Shown in pieces: positions 1 through 14,900 of a stretch of DNA of 64,000 nt. Location: assembly GCA_038025085.1 (NCBI GenBank), contig CM076149.1, positions 30,541,001 to 30,605,000 of the forward strand. The letters are read 5' to 3'. Within the stretch, counting starts at the first letter, position 1; each line of letters begins with the position of its first letter. Both the position numbers and the translations under genes were made by a program. The notes under the pieces are model-generated. The model was not told where the DNA came from. It saw only the letters and a program-made list of their open reading frames with translations, and searched no databases. This DNA is from Tetragonia tetragonoides. Its lineage: Eukaryota; Streptophyta; Magnoliopsida; Caryophyllales; Aizoaceae.

Positions 1-614
1 AAATACTTCTACAGCAACACGTACATTGGGAAGACTTGGAATTTTGAGAATTTGATTTTTTATTTATACTTTTGGTTTGTATATACCTTTGCACTCGTTC
101 TGCACTGCCTAGAAAATACTTCATTCTAGTGTTCTTTTTCTGTTTTTCTAGCCTGCCTATGCAAGGCATTAAGTACAGAGTTGAGATCACCATCAATTGA
201 ATTGACCGAGAATTCACATAGAAATGTCTTTTCTCTACCCCTAATTTTCTGATTTCCTGGTCTCTTTCTCTGTCTCTCTTTGCCTTCTATCTCTCTCTTA
301 TCACCTTCCCTGCCCTCTGATCTACATCAACTTGCTCATAGACTACGCAAACATAGACAGGAAAATGTATGATCAAGTGTGACTCATTTTTTGTGTTAGC
401 ATATGTATCTGGACTCATCCACTTTACATATATGGGGTTCTTTCTGGAAACTTAAAAACAAAATGAGGTGCTCATAATATCAGCTAAAGGGAAATGTAGC
501 GCTTTACCTTCTGTCGAATTATCTGATCAATTGGTTTCCTCTTCTAGTATCTTTGAGTGTACATGTATTAAAACTATACTCACCCAGTCTTGCAATTCTC
601 TTCATTGTTCTCAG

Positions 615-1253
615 GATCTTCACGGCCGAAATATAAAGGTAGCTTATGCAGATGACAAGGGAGGAAGTCGTGGTCCACGTTTTTCAAGTGATGTTGGTTT
701 CGGTGCTTCTGACAATTACACTAGTGGAAATCACAGCAATGGGGGCAGCAACTATGGATCTGGTGGTGCTTACGACAACTATGGCAGCACAGGAAGTGGA
801 AATACAGTAGGCTATGGCGGCAATAGCTATGAAACCCCTACATATGGCAAATATGAGGGTGTTGCTGGGCATGGAAATGGAGGAACTGGTTACAGTGGGC
901 AAAGCAATGGATTTGCTGGTTCTAATGGTGGGAATGTTGGCCAAGGTGGTGGTGCCAACGTTGGATTCAGTGCAGGTGATAACTTTGGAGGCCACGCAGC
1001 TGATGTTAGCAACTATAGTGGTGGCGTCTGTCATGATGGAAATGCCAACAATTATGACACTATGTACGGTGGGGCAAACAACTTCAACAGGACATCATAT
1101 GATAATGTGCGACAAGGAAATGGTGATTGGCAAAGTCGCAACTTAGACATGGGTAATAACATCTCTTCCCAGAATGCGACATCAGGCAATGTTAATGACA
1201 ATAGTGTATGGTACGAGGATGCCCGTGGCTATGCCAATGCAAGGGGTGGTTAA
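615..1253 (+). CDS. Glycine-rich RNA-binding (RRM) protein, last exon, 5' part outside window
   Basis: This is the 3'-terminal exon of a gene whose earlier exons lie left of the window. An acceptor (ttgttctcag) ends at 614, the frame then reads DLHGRNIKVAYADDKGG, and it closes with TAA at 1251-1253 (212 residues in this exon). The first residues match the last strand of an RRM (the LDGRDLHGRxIxVxYA pattern of plant GR-RBP/ORRM proteins). The remaining ~195 residues are rich in Gly, Asn, Ser and Tyr with repeated GG/NYG units, like a prion-like low-complexity tail. Family knowledge: such proteins bind RNA in nucleus or cytoplasm, or in mitochondria where some act in C-to-U editing. Compartment cannot be judged because the N-terminus is missing. 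The upstream in-frame stretch 468-614 is intron read-through. A further splice near the stop cannot be excluded. Confidence 0.75.
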   Translation, partial: DLHGRNIKVAYADDKGGSRGPRFSSDVGFGASDNYTSGNHSNGGSNYGSGGAYDNYGSTGSGNTVGYGGNSYETPTYGKYEGVAGHGNGGTGYSGQSNGFAGSNGGNVGQGGGANVGFSAGDNFGGHAADVSNYSGGVCHDGNANNYDTMYGGANNFNRTSYDNVRQGNGDWQSRNLDMGNNISSQNATSGNVNDNSVWYEDARGYANARGG

Positions 1254-2500
1254 GTTCTTCATATCTTTTCCAAACAAGAAAAAAGATACAAGGAAAAACG
1301 ATTCAGGATCAAAATTTGGACTCAGGTACTGCATTGTGTGCGTGAGATATGTCACTTTGCTACTAATGAATTTTGGTAGATAAGTAAGATAACTAGGATT
1401 CAAGATATGGGTGGTCCATGTTTAGTTTTTAGACATGTTCCTGTTTCTGAATAAGACACCCTTTGTAAGCTTCTTTGCATGTAGTAGCCTATCTTTTGTC
1501 AATTTGATGCATTGTGGAAATGTTTTGTTGCCATTGTATTTTGATAGATAGTAATATGAAAACGACTACCATAAGAAGCTGAAATATATAGAATATTGAA
1601 ATCATGGAATTTAAAGTTGTTTTTCATTTGCCTTACTGGCACGCTTGCGGAGCTGAAGTTGCTATATACTTCTTCTCCCATGGTGCATCGCATGATGTTG
1701 ACTCTGATTCATTGCATTATAGGTGTGGGGATTTTTATCTCAGGCCATAGTACTGATGATATACGTATCTAGGAAAATATGGGTTGTCCATGAGGTGGTT
1801 TCTGGCTTCACTTGTGAATTGTGATGGTGATGCTATGACAGAGATCTTTAGGGGTTGTGAGTGATACTTTTATTCTTTGTACAATTCTAGGAAGCGGGGG
1901 TTTCGTGCATCTCTATCAATTGCTTAATTTGGTGCTTTTGAGTGGGTTTCTCAAACAGTTAGGCCCACTATGACGAACGCTCTCTATCTTGGGAGTAGGT
2001 TGTTCAAAAATGGATGCATTCTGGGAAGAGATTTTGAGGTGATTTCTGGAATGATTCGCACTTTCATACATTATTTTTGTTTTGGTCAACTCCTCGGATA
2101 TTCATCTAGAGTGTTGCGCTGTATTCTTTATAGGTGATTATTTGAAAATTGGAAATGTTGGGTCCATGCTTCTAACTCTTAGGTGTCTTATTTGTTATGA
2201 TGGCAATTTAGGGGAAGTTCCTCCATGAAAGTCAAACTTAAAAGGCTACTCTTTGCATGCCAAGCATGCCAAAATTGGACAGACTTGATCGAAACAAAAT
2301 TGAATTGCTTAAGAACAAAATTGGACTGTTGGTGCGCAGCACACAATCGGCAATACTCATAAAATCAGTCTAAGCTTGAATTGCTAACATCGATGAACTT
2401 GTTTTAGTGTTAAAAAAAATTTCCCTTGTTTTGTACAGTATGTATTAGATCCTTTTGGAATTGGAGGTCATATTATAACACTCCTTCAAAATGGCTTGAT
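1254..2500. other. 3' UTR of the RRM gene and intergenic DNA
   Basis: No coding frame of note. It should contain the 3' UTR and poly(A) site of the plus-strand RRM gene, then the spacer to the convergent 3' end of the RIK gene, whose UTR enters from about 2908 downwards. No repeat with clear ends was recognised. Confidence 0.4.
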
Positions 2501-2908
2501 TGTAGGATAGCAAAACATATAAAATTCTCAGATCTGAGTACATGAGTTCTGTAAGAAATAAAGCACAAATTACTAGCTTGTAAAAATAACTGGTACTTTG
2601 CATTTCAAAGATGCTACAATGTATACAGATTATCTGATGTGCAAGAAGACATACTACACCAAATGGCTTGATTAATATACACCTAACCTAGTGAAGGTAC
2701 AGCGAGACACTCACATTTTTGATACCTAAAAGTACAACAGTCATCATCGATTCACTCAGCCATCTGTAGTACTATTGATGAGCCCATCGCCCCATCCAGT
2801 GCCACTTGATTGCCTTTTGCTGCATACACTTTACACAAGCTTAAAGACAACTGTGATTTTACCTTGGTGCGTTTTGACCTAATAATTTTGTTGCTCAAGC
2901 ATAAATTA

Positions 2909-5900
2909 TCACACAGCCCAGAATGGCTTTGCAGCTGCGATTCGGTTCGGATTGCTCTTGGGTGATTCATTTTCCCCAGCGTCAGCGTCAGCGTCAGCGT
3001 CATCATCATCATCATCTCCATATTCCATTAGTTTAACCAAAGTATCTGAAACAACTGAATAACATTTTAGATGTTCCTAATAACAAAAACCGGATAAATA
3101 TATGATATGCATCTCAACTCTCAGACAAGCAGCTAGTATTGAGTTTTCCATATGCTTTTGTATTTATTTATTTTTTTGACGCGGGGGAAGGGAGTCTGCG
3201 CCTTGTTGCTGGAGCATTGGTCACATTCTATTCGTAAAACTTGTTCTCGTTGGTACTTCAAAATCATGCTCCATTTGATTGCTGCCAATCTTGGGTTCTG
3301 GTGATACGTATCATTATTTAGTAGGGCTATGGTGAAGAGGGTTTGTGGTTGTTGTTCCTCTGTGCCCACTTGAAAGAACTTATTCCTCTTTGGTCAAGTT
3401 TGTAAAGCCTTTTGATAGGAGTAGTTTGAGTTAGCAAAAAAAGCTTAGTACTTTACTGGTGGAGGAACTGTGTGGTATCATAGAGCTTTCTCTACCAAGA
3501 TGAAAGGCACGGATGATTCATATGACAAGGTGTTTCTCCAGGTATTTTCACCATGTTATTGCTGAATCTGGCCATGTAGATGTTGTCTCATTCAAGGGTC
3601 GTTTTGATCTATTGCTTTGTTGTAGGTTTTGTTTCATATATTGATTTCTAGGTGTTTTGAGCTCTACTTTTTAGGTTGATTTATTGGTGTTTGTATGGTG
3701 TATTGAGCTTTGGATCTCCAGGTGTTACTATTATGGTTGGAAGGGTGAGACAATTGACAAGTTCTGCTTTGTGGATGTAATGAGCTTATGCTCCTCTTAG
3801 TTTTAACAAAAGGGTCTCTACCAACCAAACATAAAAGCAGCTCTAGTAAAGACGCTAGACATCAAAAATACTTGTTACAACCAGAAACTACTAGCATGAA
3901 AAGACAATCCAAATTAGTCCACAATTTGTAAGTACCTGGGATGGCGGTGGGATTTAAATTATTTGCAATACTGTTTTTGTCACTTGCTCTACTGACAGGG
4001 ACTGATGAAGTGAACTTTGGTGGAGGTGGCGCTGGAGGCATGCTTCTTGAAGAAGGGGGAGGCATCAATGAAGTATTCCTTGGAGGTGGCGGTGGTAGGA
4101 TGCTCTTTAAAGAGGCAGGTACTGTTTCATTTGATACTGGGCTATCTAACTTCCTTGGAAGTGGCGGTGGTAGGATGCTCTTTAGAGAGGCAAGTACTGT
4201 TCCATTTGATGGCGGGCTATCCAACTTCTTTAGAGGTGGAGGTGCTAAGACATCTTTCTCCTCCATACTTGATGTACATTTATGTGGTTCCTGGATAACT
4301 GAACCCTGTAACACACAGAGAAACATACACAGACAGCTTCCCTTATGAAGACAACAATGATGGAAGCAGACAGATACCACAATAAATAAATTCAACTCAG
4401 AATAAAGTTTAGCCCAAAACTTCAAAAAGAAGATGTTGTCTCCCAGCAGAAACCCTCAATATGGTTCATTAGGTGACTTCAGAAAGCAGAATGTTCTAAG
4501 GCCTGATACTGGCCATAAAGGCAGAACACTGTTTGCAAGGGAGTAGAAGATAAGCACAGAAAAAGAAACAGAGGGACAGCACCATAAGATATTGAGCTGG
4601 ACATGGGGGACGTCAGATCAGCAAAATGCATTGCGATTGACACAAAGTTCTCAACTTCTCACTTAATGATGGAAATAGGAAAGTGCGACCACTATTCAGG
4701 TATTTTGGGCCACCCCTCCCCCCCCCCCCCCCCTCCGGTGTTCTTCCCACAACCACCAAAAGCAAAAAGCCCAGCGGGAAACTAGCTCACTTAGAGCTGG
4801 CACTAAGTTTTACAATTGATTCCAGAAACTTGTGCTGCTTTCAAAGAGGAATTACCTAAAGCCCTTAAATAAAGTCAAACAATTCCTGACAATATTCACA
4901 AAAGTATAAACCGAGGATGTGGAAAACCAAGATAATGTAAAATGAAATGTCAGATGTAAAAATGAAGCATATCCAGAATATATGGAGTCATGGACGCTCA
5001 AGTTTGCGGTAAAGTCAACAACACAAAGGCTGATCCAATAGAACCGCAAGGAATTGAGCCAGGGGCCATAGAGCTTGAATTGCACATCAGATTTTGCCAC
5101 TAAAGCTGTAAATCCTGTGAAAACAAAGTGTCGAACACAGAGGTCCAATATCGGCCAGTTAGCTTCATAGAGGTCAGAGAAAATACCTGGAATATAAGTG
5201 GAAGAAGTCAGCATAGAGAGTAATAAGCAGAAGAGATTAGCATAACGCAGCAGTATTTCTATGCACGAAAGGGAGGTCTACAAGAAAAAGAGAGACGGGG
5301 AGAGGGGTATTAAATAAGCTAAATAAATAAATAGATCTAGCAGTTTAAGGAACAATATATAGTTTTTAGTAATAAAGAAAAAAAGAGTACAGCCTATGAG
5401 GACAAGAAGTCCATAATAGAAAAGGAAATAGCTAGTTACAAATCACCTTAATGACTTTGAACATCAGTGAGCGACATGGAGTTAGCTCATAAACAAAGAT
5501 GTAAAGGCTAAAGCACTGGATATTGTAACAAATAAGAAAGAAACTAGATTTTATGTGGATTTAAAGAACCAAAAGCAGTAGAAAATTAGACAGATAAAAA
5601 GTTGCTTATCGACAATGAAGGCTTTTTGATTGGGAGTTTCTTATAAGCTAAAAATGGTCCATTATCATTTCATCTAAGCAGAAGGTATACACAGCTCTAG
5701 ACCCAGTAAGCATAACCATAGATGAGAAAATAAAGAAGAAGCATGGCTGTCAATTAGCTAAGCGTGATATCAATTTCCTAAAAGATCTGAACAGCTAAAT
5801 CCTTTTAATTAGCTAGACAAACAAACGTGGCATGTGGACATCTGATTTGATGTACAAGTTCTTTATTAACATGCACTTAAAGAGCTTAGTAATGTAATAC

Positions 5901-8900
5901 TCAACATCTTTTTGTTGCATATATGAAATCAATGCACTTTTAAGGTTCAAACCATATTTCCAACATTCAGATTCCAAAGTATACAAAATAAGGAATGTAG
6001 ATATTACATATTAGAATACTATAACTAAGTATAGAAGCTGTAAACATAAAAATTACTTTTAAGCTATTACTACCTAGTTGAACCCACCCCTGGTGGGGTG
6101 GGTACTCAAAAGGCCTCCTCTCCCAACACAAGAGACAAAAGATTTGTGTCCACACAAATGGAATGCAAAATGAAATTTTTGCGTTTGCATAGATCATTAA
6201 AAAAAGAAGAAGAATATGCGTCCATTGATTGGAAAAGGTGGCCAGAATTAAATAGTAAAATGAACATCGATTTTTGCTCCATTGTCAAGCTATCAGCATT
6301 TAAAATCAGTCCTGTAGGAAACACCTGATAACTTCTACTCTCCCGAGTCATGAATATGGGTATGATACATGTCAATTCATAAAATCCGCTTTTCCCAATT
6401 GCAATCAATTGACACCAGATAAATCTATGTCCTTTGGCCTCTCAATAATATATGGATTATGGATTGTAGTTTAACCAGTATAGCTTTAACAGGAAAATTT
6501 ATTTTCTAATCAAGCTTAGCTCACAGGAATGTTACCCCCAATTCTATCTCTGATTTCCATTTTGGTTTTTCCAAATTTATGCATGATGCAGATGGATAAA
6601 TTGTACCTTGTTCGTCTCAGTACTTATTTTCTGAAAGAGAAGTAACTGGTACCTGTTGTGATACTGTAACTCCCACCAAAACAGCAGGTGACTCTTGGAA
6701 CTTCCTCTTCTGCCGCTTTTCCGTCTCCGAGGAGCTTTTCGACATCATGCTTGTAGCTGATGTTGCTGGAGCAACTGTTGAAGTGACTGGGCTTGACCGA
6801 CTAAGAGCCAGTGCAACTTGTTGCAGAGGCGTAGCTTGTGGATATATTCCAGCATACCCACTGTAGCTAGTACAGCTAGTTATCAATGGCTGGGGATAGG
6901 GAAGGCCATTCGTTTGTGGGTGGCTAGAGGGAAGTAGCCCTCCAGTTTGCGCCACTTGCGCATGATGGAGGGAAGTTGTAACCAATGGAGCCACAACTGA
7001 AGAAACTGGTGCACCTGGCACAAAAGTTGCAGGTGAACATGCCAAAGTTGCAGCAAAACCCAAGTCTGAAGTCATTTCAGTTCCTGAACTCTGAACTCCA
7101 ATCAATAATTGTTGTGGGGGTGGAACAGCAGCATACACTTTAGATGATGGAACCCTGTACCAGACATGGGTAAATAATTTGTAACGTTGACCAAACCTCC
7201 ATAGAGTTGACTAAATGAGCAGAGTGCAGAAAAAGAAAACAATTACAAGGATGACGTGCTGATACATAGATTGGTCGAGAATCTTTACCAATGTACCACA
7301 GAACACAACTACAACTAAAATGCATACATTTGTCACATAAACTATGTGGATTGGGTTGCAATTTCTTGTGTCTCTGAGGCTAATTGTATGAAGACAAGAT
7401 ATGCTTGGAGTTGGAGTTCCAATGCTCATAGATGATTGCTTTATTTATGATTGTATAGGCATTTAGCTAGGTCTCATTCACGCAAATAAAACTACCTGGT
7501 GGCACCATACTCTCGACTGATTGTATCCAAAAGGTTTTCTGCTAAAAGCCTTGCATCTTCAAGGCTTTTCTGATTGTTACTTGACAATAATAGATGCAGA
7601 GGTTTCTGTCCTTCTAGAAGAGAATGAAAAACACAAAAAAGATAAACATACCAGATAAGGGAAACTTAAAAAGGAAATGCCTAGGAAACAAATAAATAGA
7701 GGAATATATTTTAGAACAGTGAAAAAACACCTTCTGCCTGACCGTTGCCAAGGTAACCTGAGCCACGTCCACGTAGTAACACGGTTGCTCCTGTTTCATT
7801 TATAATGTGATTTATATACTGGTCCTGCAAGTACAAAACCAACCACCACCAACAGAAAAACAATCTCTCCCATTGAATGGAGACGTCAGGGAAAGCTCAA
7901 ACATTAGAATCTCTTATATTATTTTTGCAGAAAAAGGAAATCAAATGCAAATTATTCACAAATGTCAGTAAAGACAAACAAAAGAATTGACAGGAGCTAC
8001 ACAAATGGAAAAAAGTCCAAATGATTGCTAATGAGGCTGCTTTCTTTTCGGTGATTGCTTAGGCCATAGTTAACATGTATGATGTATCTGACCTATTGGG
8101 CATAGAGATGCAGAAGATCAGCTCCAAATGACTACTTCCAATTCCTGACATCTTTTAGATGTATAATATGCTTATTTAACATCAGACATAGAAAAGGCAA
8201 AGATATAGGTTTTGTTTTCCTTTTTATCCTCTTCTCATTATCTTTAGCTTTTTCTGCCTTAGAGGGGGGGGGGTCTAGTTCAGGTCATATGTGATAAGGC
8301 AGACATAGGTACCAAAAGGACTTACATTTGGACCACTTATCCGTGCAGCAACATTCAGTGACGGATCTGCGTCAAAGCCCAAATAGACACATGTGCTCAA
8401 TGGTTGAGAAACCTGATTTCATTATACATTCATACAAACGAAATTAGTTCCCTCTCTACTGGAACACAAGCAAGAAAGTCAAATACAAAGATCAAATTGT
8501 GGAATTGTCTACATCTGATAACTAGACAGAATAGCAAGCAAGTAATGAACCTGTTTCAGCATTTCCTCAACCATAGCAGCTGCACGATCAACTGCAAGTA
8601 TCCGCTCAGCAGTCTCTTTTAACTACAATGAGTTCACACCACACATTATAGGTCTGGCATACTCATTATTCTCCCTAAGCTTTCTTCCACCTCCTCCAAT
8701 CTCTTTGTTGACATATGGAGTACATAAGAAGCAACAAATTTTGCAGCAAAATGCCACAGATTTATGCATCATGCAAATGCACTTCTAGAGGAAACTACCT
8801 CAACAACAAAAGGAAGTACTTGAATAAAAACAATAGCATTCATGATTTGTGAACAATGCATGTGAGCAAATTTTTTGCATGAAAGACAACAAATACTCAT

Positions 8901-11900
8901 GCAAAAACATGGCCTACTGGCCTGCCTCGAACAGTTATCTTAACCATAGTATGTTTCTAACTAAACAGCTAGAATACTTATGCCAGTCAAGCAACTGATT
9001 TTGGACGACAAATACAGGTAAAGAAAATGTACTAAAACAGTATGTAGTGTCTCACACAATTTACATATTTATCAAGTCATAAGCTTGATTCATTATTTCC
9101 AATTTCCCGCCCGTGGACAAATATCACATAATAATCATTCAGATGCAAAAAAAACGACTAAAGAAACAGGGGCGGGGGGATTAACCCACATGTGCTCCCG
9201 CAGATATGTGAAGATACAGTGGTTTTTCACCATCTGGCACTGTATTTGGTGGTCGATACTTGCCCCTGGAGAAGGGACACAGCATAAACGTGAGAAGAGA
9301 GTTTAATGACAAGAAAAGCCATCATTTGATGCCTCAGAGACCCCTCTGACCCACTAACCTAGTTATTGCGACTGCACCAGTGCACTTCTGGATCTGCAAT
9401 AATTAATCAAACATGTTGTCAGTCCCCTCTCACTTCTGTAAAAACACACCTGCCCCTCAAACCTTCCTGAACAGACAAGTGTCTGTTTCTCAGATCAAAG
9501 GCGGGATGTCAAAAATTCAAACAAATGTAAGAAAGCACGTTCTTTAATAGTGCCATCTGAAGAAAAAGGTAAATATAAGAAAACTCACTTCTTCCTGTGT
9601 CTGACGTTTTGTGAGCTTGTAACGAATAGCAGGATCAGTATCATTAATGACTATTTCTCTTGCTATTATCAAGTCATCCTGAATCTTTGGCTAACATAAA
9701 CCAAAATAAAAGTAACAAAATAAGAATGAGACATTTGGCTCTTTGGTAAAAACATTAACATTACCCCAGTGCCTCCAAAGAGGCTCCCGCCTAGGCAGAA
9801 AATAACTAGCTGAATATTTATGTATCAATTTTAGATGTATATAACAGAGCAGACCTATAAATAGAATTATTTTGCAACAGACAATAATCTATGAAACCAT
9901 ATGTCATCAATAGACTCAAAAAATGTTGGGGGAAAGTTGGTCAATTAGTACACTGACTACACTCTAATCAAATATCAAACAAATTGAAAAGGAAAAATAA
10001 ACAACTTAAGAAAGAAAACATCACAAGTAACCGTTCGATTTTGGTAACCTCTCACTACTACATATGTACTAAACTGCGTCCCGTGTTGATAAATTGGTAG
10101 TCGGAAGCTCAAAAGTCACCGCCTATATCAACATTGTATAAGTCCTCAACTATCACAAGCTAATATGAAACCAAATACTTCTTGCAGCTGAATGTGTTTC
10201 CAAGCATAAAAGACAACAATTATTTGCCAAATTTAAGTGGAACTTGTGTGCAACACAAGCCCCAACCCTGCATGTGAAGATATGTAAACGAAGAGGATAT
10301 GATGTCCTCTAAGAGATAACAGTAACAACAGGTCCAATAGTGTAACTCCTAGAAGCCCCACCTAGCTACCTCGACCATAAGGATGCCAAATAAGCGACTC
10401 TGTTGCAAAGAAACTCGTACGAAAGGGAAGGCCTACAAAACATCCACAGATTCCACTCTTACGAAATATACAGACAGTATCCAGGAGGGCATTCCACCAG
10501 TACATCTTAATATCCTTCCCTTATCAAAGGCTTTAAAACGAACCTAAAAGATTTCTAAAACAGTAGATGGGCACACCCAAGCCTCCCTAAGTAACTTTAA
10601 CCCATGCACCAAATGAAAAGTAACTTTAACCCATGCACCGAATGAAATTACGAGCTACTTATATTCTAACTGTACAGAATTGTTGCAATCTGAGACCAAC
10701 CGTAAAATTTCAGGTTTCGAACACGACTTCAACCTTAAGGGAAAAAACAAAAAACAAAACAGAACAGAGTAGCACATAAAATAATAGGGTTAAATCCAAC
10801 CAGCTCTGGGTCGACCACATGTCTTTTTTTAGATAAGAAATTTTTTATTAATCAATTCTGTAAAGAATACAAAAAAAGAGGACAAGGCATCCTCATAAGC
10901 AATCAAAAGAAACTACAAATCTCGCCAATGGCGCTGTACAAAGGTAAGCGGAACGCCCTTAAAAGCACCCGCCGCCTTAGCCCAAAGGGAGGCCCAATAG
11001 ACCACATGGTCCCAGACATAGTCTATAGGCTTCCCAACATCACAGAGCACCCTAGAGTTCCTCTCCAACCAAATGCACCATAGGATGGCCATACACATAC
11101 ACCTCCAAAACAATCTCCCCTCCCTCCCTCGCCTCATCACAGTGAAACGAAGCTGTAAAAAATCTCCCACCGTAGCAGGACATGCAAAACTCTCCCCCTC
11201 CAACAACCTACTCCATAAAGACCCAGCAAAATCACACATAACAAACAAATGCAGACTACTTTCCCCATCATGATGGCACATCACACAGAAACCCGAAAGA
11301 AGTGACCATCCAGGCCTCCGGCTTTGCACCATATCATAGGTATTCACCCTACCAAGCACACGGACCTTCAATGGGACCTTAGACTGCCAAATAAATGTGG
11401 CTAAAGGAAATTGAGGAAGTGTGAGGGAAGGCTAAGCTGGTGAAGGAAGGACCTGCAAGAGAAGACCCCAGAAGGGTCCCCAATCCAAGTCCGGGAGTCA
11501 TCGGTTGGGACGAGAGAAGTAGAGTGAAGGACACCCAAGAGAGAAACAATATCCTCCATCTCTCTATCATGCGGGGAACGGCGTAAATGTAGATCCCAGG
11601 ACCCACCTGTGCCCGAATAGAAGGCAGACACAGGGGCCCTGTGAAGGGTGGATATCCGATAACCCCGTGGGTACGTGGAAGAGAAGGGGTTACCTTTCCA
11701 CGCATCCGACTACCATTGCCCACATTGTACCTGACCAGTGGAAAGAAGAAAGGTGAGAAATGAACCTCCAAGGACAAGCATGAGAGACAGAGGAGCTGGC
11801 ATGGGCATCCCACCCAATATGCTGAAGACCGTACTTGCTCCTAATAACTCGGTGTCATAGGGAGTCAAACTCCATGGGAAACCGCCATAACCACTTACCC

Positions 11901-14900
11901 ACTAATAAGATGTTCTTGGACACCAATCTACCCAAACCCAACCCCCCCCCCCGATCCCCCGTCCGACTTGGGCCTGCAAACATGCTCCCAACTGACTAAC
12001 TGGTCTCGTCTACCCTCTCCCGCCCCGGACCAAAGAAAGTCCCTCATCATCCTCTCAATCCGATTAGCTACGCTAACTGGAATCCGAAAGAGGGACAGGT
12101 AGTAGAGAGGGATGCTCGCTAAACAAGAATGTAGGATAGTGATCCTTCCCCCAAAAGAGAAATAAACCCCCTTCCAACCATCTAAGAGCTTAGCCACTCT
12201 AGACACCACCGGATCCCAAAAGGACAAGGTCCGAGGATTACCTCCAAGGGGCACCCCCAAATAATAATGATGATGTAAGATGCTAAAACTATTGACAGAC
12301 AAATCCATCCTATCATTTTGCAATTTCTTGTCCACCCCATTACTCTTCCCAACACTCTACTCGAGCCTGAGAAATGGTTATTCTTCTCTCCCATCTCTAA
12401 TCCACCGTACTCTACAGTGGACAACTTTATAAATGACATACATTCCCCTGTACAATCTATGCACAAATAGGAGAAGGTTAAACATGATTTTCAACCAATA
12501 TACACATAAATATGACACACATTCCCCTCTACAATCTAAACCAAACATGAAGTACACCCTGACTAAACGCAACCAATCAATCTGCCTCGACGTTCGATTA
12601 CAAGAAGCTTGACACTTATGGAAACATCTTTCTGCTCATACAGCCTGATAAGAATATTACACACTGTGCACAATAATAATGGAAAATTGGGTGCATTATC
12701 TTAGATGTTCAAATTAAAACGGATTAATTACTGTGGAGAGTTAGACCTATAAGGTTAGAAGGTTCTATAACGGAAATTTATAAAACATCTCACCTGAATT
12801 AGTTTCTGAACCACAGCAGCAGCTTGCTGCTGCAGTATTGGTGCCTGAATCTCTTTGGACGTGTTCACATAACCAACTTTAAGAGGATTTAGTGAAAGAG
12901 AGCCAGAAGCTGAAACAACTCCTGGAAGAGCAACCCCATGACATCCCACGGTGCTCATAGGTAACACCCCAGATACAACTCCTCCACAAGAAATCAAAGA
13001 CTCATCTGGCTGATCCCACTTTCTCTTCCTTCTGCAATAATAACAAAAACATTATTGCAACACAGAATTATCATGCCATAAGATCTGGAAACTAAAAACA
13101 CCATTCTATAAAGTTCAGCATTCCAACTAGACCATCAATCATCTCAATTTTGTTCACAAACATAGATGTTGGCCAGAGTCGAGCATGGTCCGAAATCTCA
13201 TTATCTGTCGCGATTGCGGGAACGGTTGCGACATTGCAGAAGCGGACTGATATTGGTGACCTGTATCAGGTCGCATCCATCGCGACATATCGGCCACGTA
13301 TCAGTCGTATCAGCCATGTTTCGCCTGTGTATCTACTATATCGGTCACGTATTGGACAAGCCCTTTATGTACCAGAATATCGCGTATTAGGAACCTCAAA
13401 AACCGTTACGTCGCATACCAACCAATATTTGACACCATGACTGTTAAGCTTGGAATTCTAAACATGTTTGATTTAAGATTACAACGACTTTTTTTTCGAT
13501 GAAGAAATTACTAGGACATTTACCATTCATGACTAGCTCGATCACGAAATAATTGTCCCAGTAATAGACGGTGAAAGAAGGCTGTATTTCAAATTAATCT
13601 TTTACTACACTTACATTGACTTAAATGTAACATTAAGAAAAACTTGCCAAAAACTACCTTAGAAATGAATTTTATGGTTTTGACTACCATTTAATTTTTC
13701 TATCCTATGCGAAAACCAACTTTTATGACATAAACTAACTATTATAACAAATCCTTTTAAGGCACTACCCATATTCACTTTATCCACGATAGGACATGAA
13801 TTATCTGGTTTTTCCCTCATTCTGTTTGATGCAAGTCTACAATGCACCTGCATCACTTTTCCCCTTCGTTTCCCCCTTTCCCTGACCCTGTTCCCCTTTG
13901 CTTCCCAAACAATTTCTCAAGCGAACCGGACAGTGGAAAGGGTGGTGATGATGACGTGGAAGTCAAGAGAGCCCTTCGATAGGATGGCATTATTCGTAGA
14001 AATAGAGAAGGCGCCAAAAATGAAAAGGGAAACGGAAAAAAAGGGGAAAAAACAAGGGGAAAAGTTAAAACGGACACCTCAGGTCCTTTTTCCACCCGAA
14101 AAGAGCCTGAGTAGTACCTTAAGAGGCTTTTTTTCATAAAAGGTAGTTAGTGCAAAAAAACAAAATTGAAAAAGGTAGTTAAAAATAGAATAAATTCATT
14201 TGAAAAGGTAGGTTTTGGCAAATTTCCAAATTTTAACTCAAAGATGACTTCTCAAGTTATAAGTCCATTAACTTTCCCTAAATTGATTCAAATGTCCAGA
14301 GATCATGAGAAGAATAATCAAGCAGTCACTTTGACATGGAAAAGAGAGAGTTTTTCTTAATTATCGAAAAAAGAGAGTTTTTCTTAACTCAGGGGTGGGA
14401 GTAAAAAAGCATGACCAATGGTAAAGGAGAACTATTCTACGTGATTGTGATCCTTTTGGGCAACACGCAACTCTTATTCTATTCACTTGAAGACTGAAGC
14501 CAAAATCCTAGAATATCTAGCTTTTGGATCACTTGCTACTCTTTGCCGAGAACATTTTCTCCTACCTTCTATACATTAGTCTAACAGAAATCTCTTACTG
14601 AAACAGGGTTCTCGGTATTGTAATCACTGAGCCATCCTTAATCCTTCCACCATTCACCAATTGGAGCTCCTGAAACAAAGAGTGCCTTAGGCCAAAACCT
14701 TTCCTAAGAAAACAACCCCTAGAATTTAGAGTTCAATTTGAAATTTGCCAATTGTCAGGCCCTCCAAACTGTTTTCTTCTCATGATGACCCACACGTGCT
14801 TGAAAAGTGGATTTAGTGAGATTCATATGCCGCTTCTCCTGATTCTTAACAGAAAAACCATTCCTGGAGATTCTTTCAAGACAAATAGGTTTCACCAATC

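Noticed and set aside
1..467. Possible earlier exon of the RRM gene
   Set aside because: No RRM-like frame with proper splice sites could be found; treated as intron.
684..1034. Minus-strand ORF of 116 codons over the RRM exon
   Set aside because: Shadow of the Gly/Asn-rich coding frame on the other strand.
3941..4348. 135-codon plus-strand ORF rich in Gly
   Set aside because: Antisense to RIK exon 11; the Gly repeats are proline codons read backwards.
4852..5214. 120-codon minus ORF in RIK intron 10
   Set aside because: No splice sites or family resemblance connect it to RIK; the exon 10-11 junction is already in phase without it.
6068..6125. Possible tRNA or SINE promoter (gttgaacccacccctggtgg) in RIK intron 10
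   Set aside because: Only one weak B-box-like motif and no matching A box, tail or cloverleaf.
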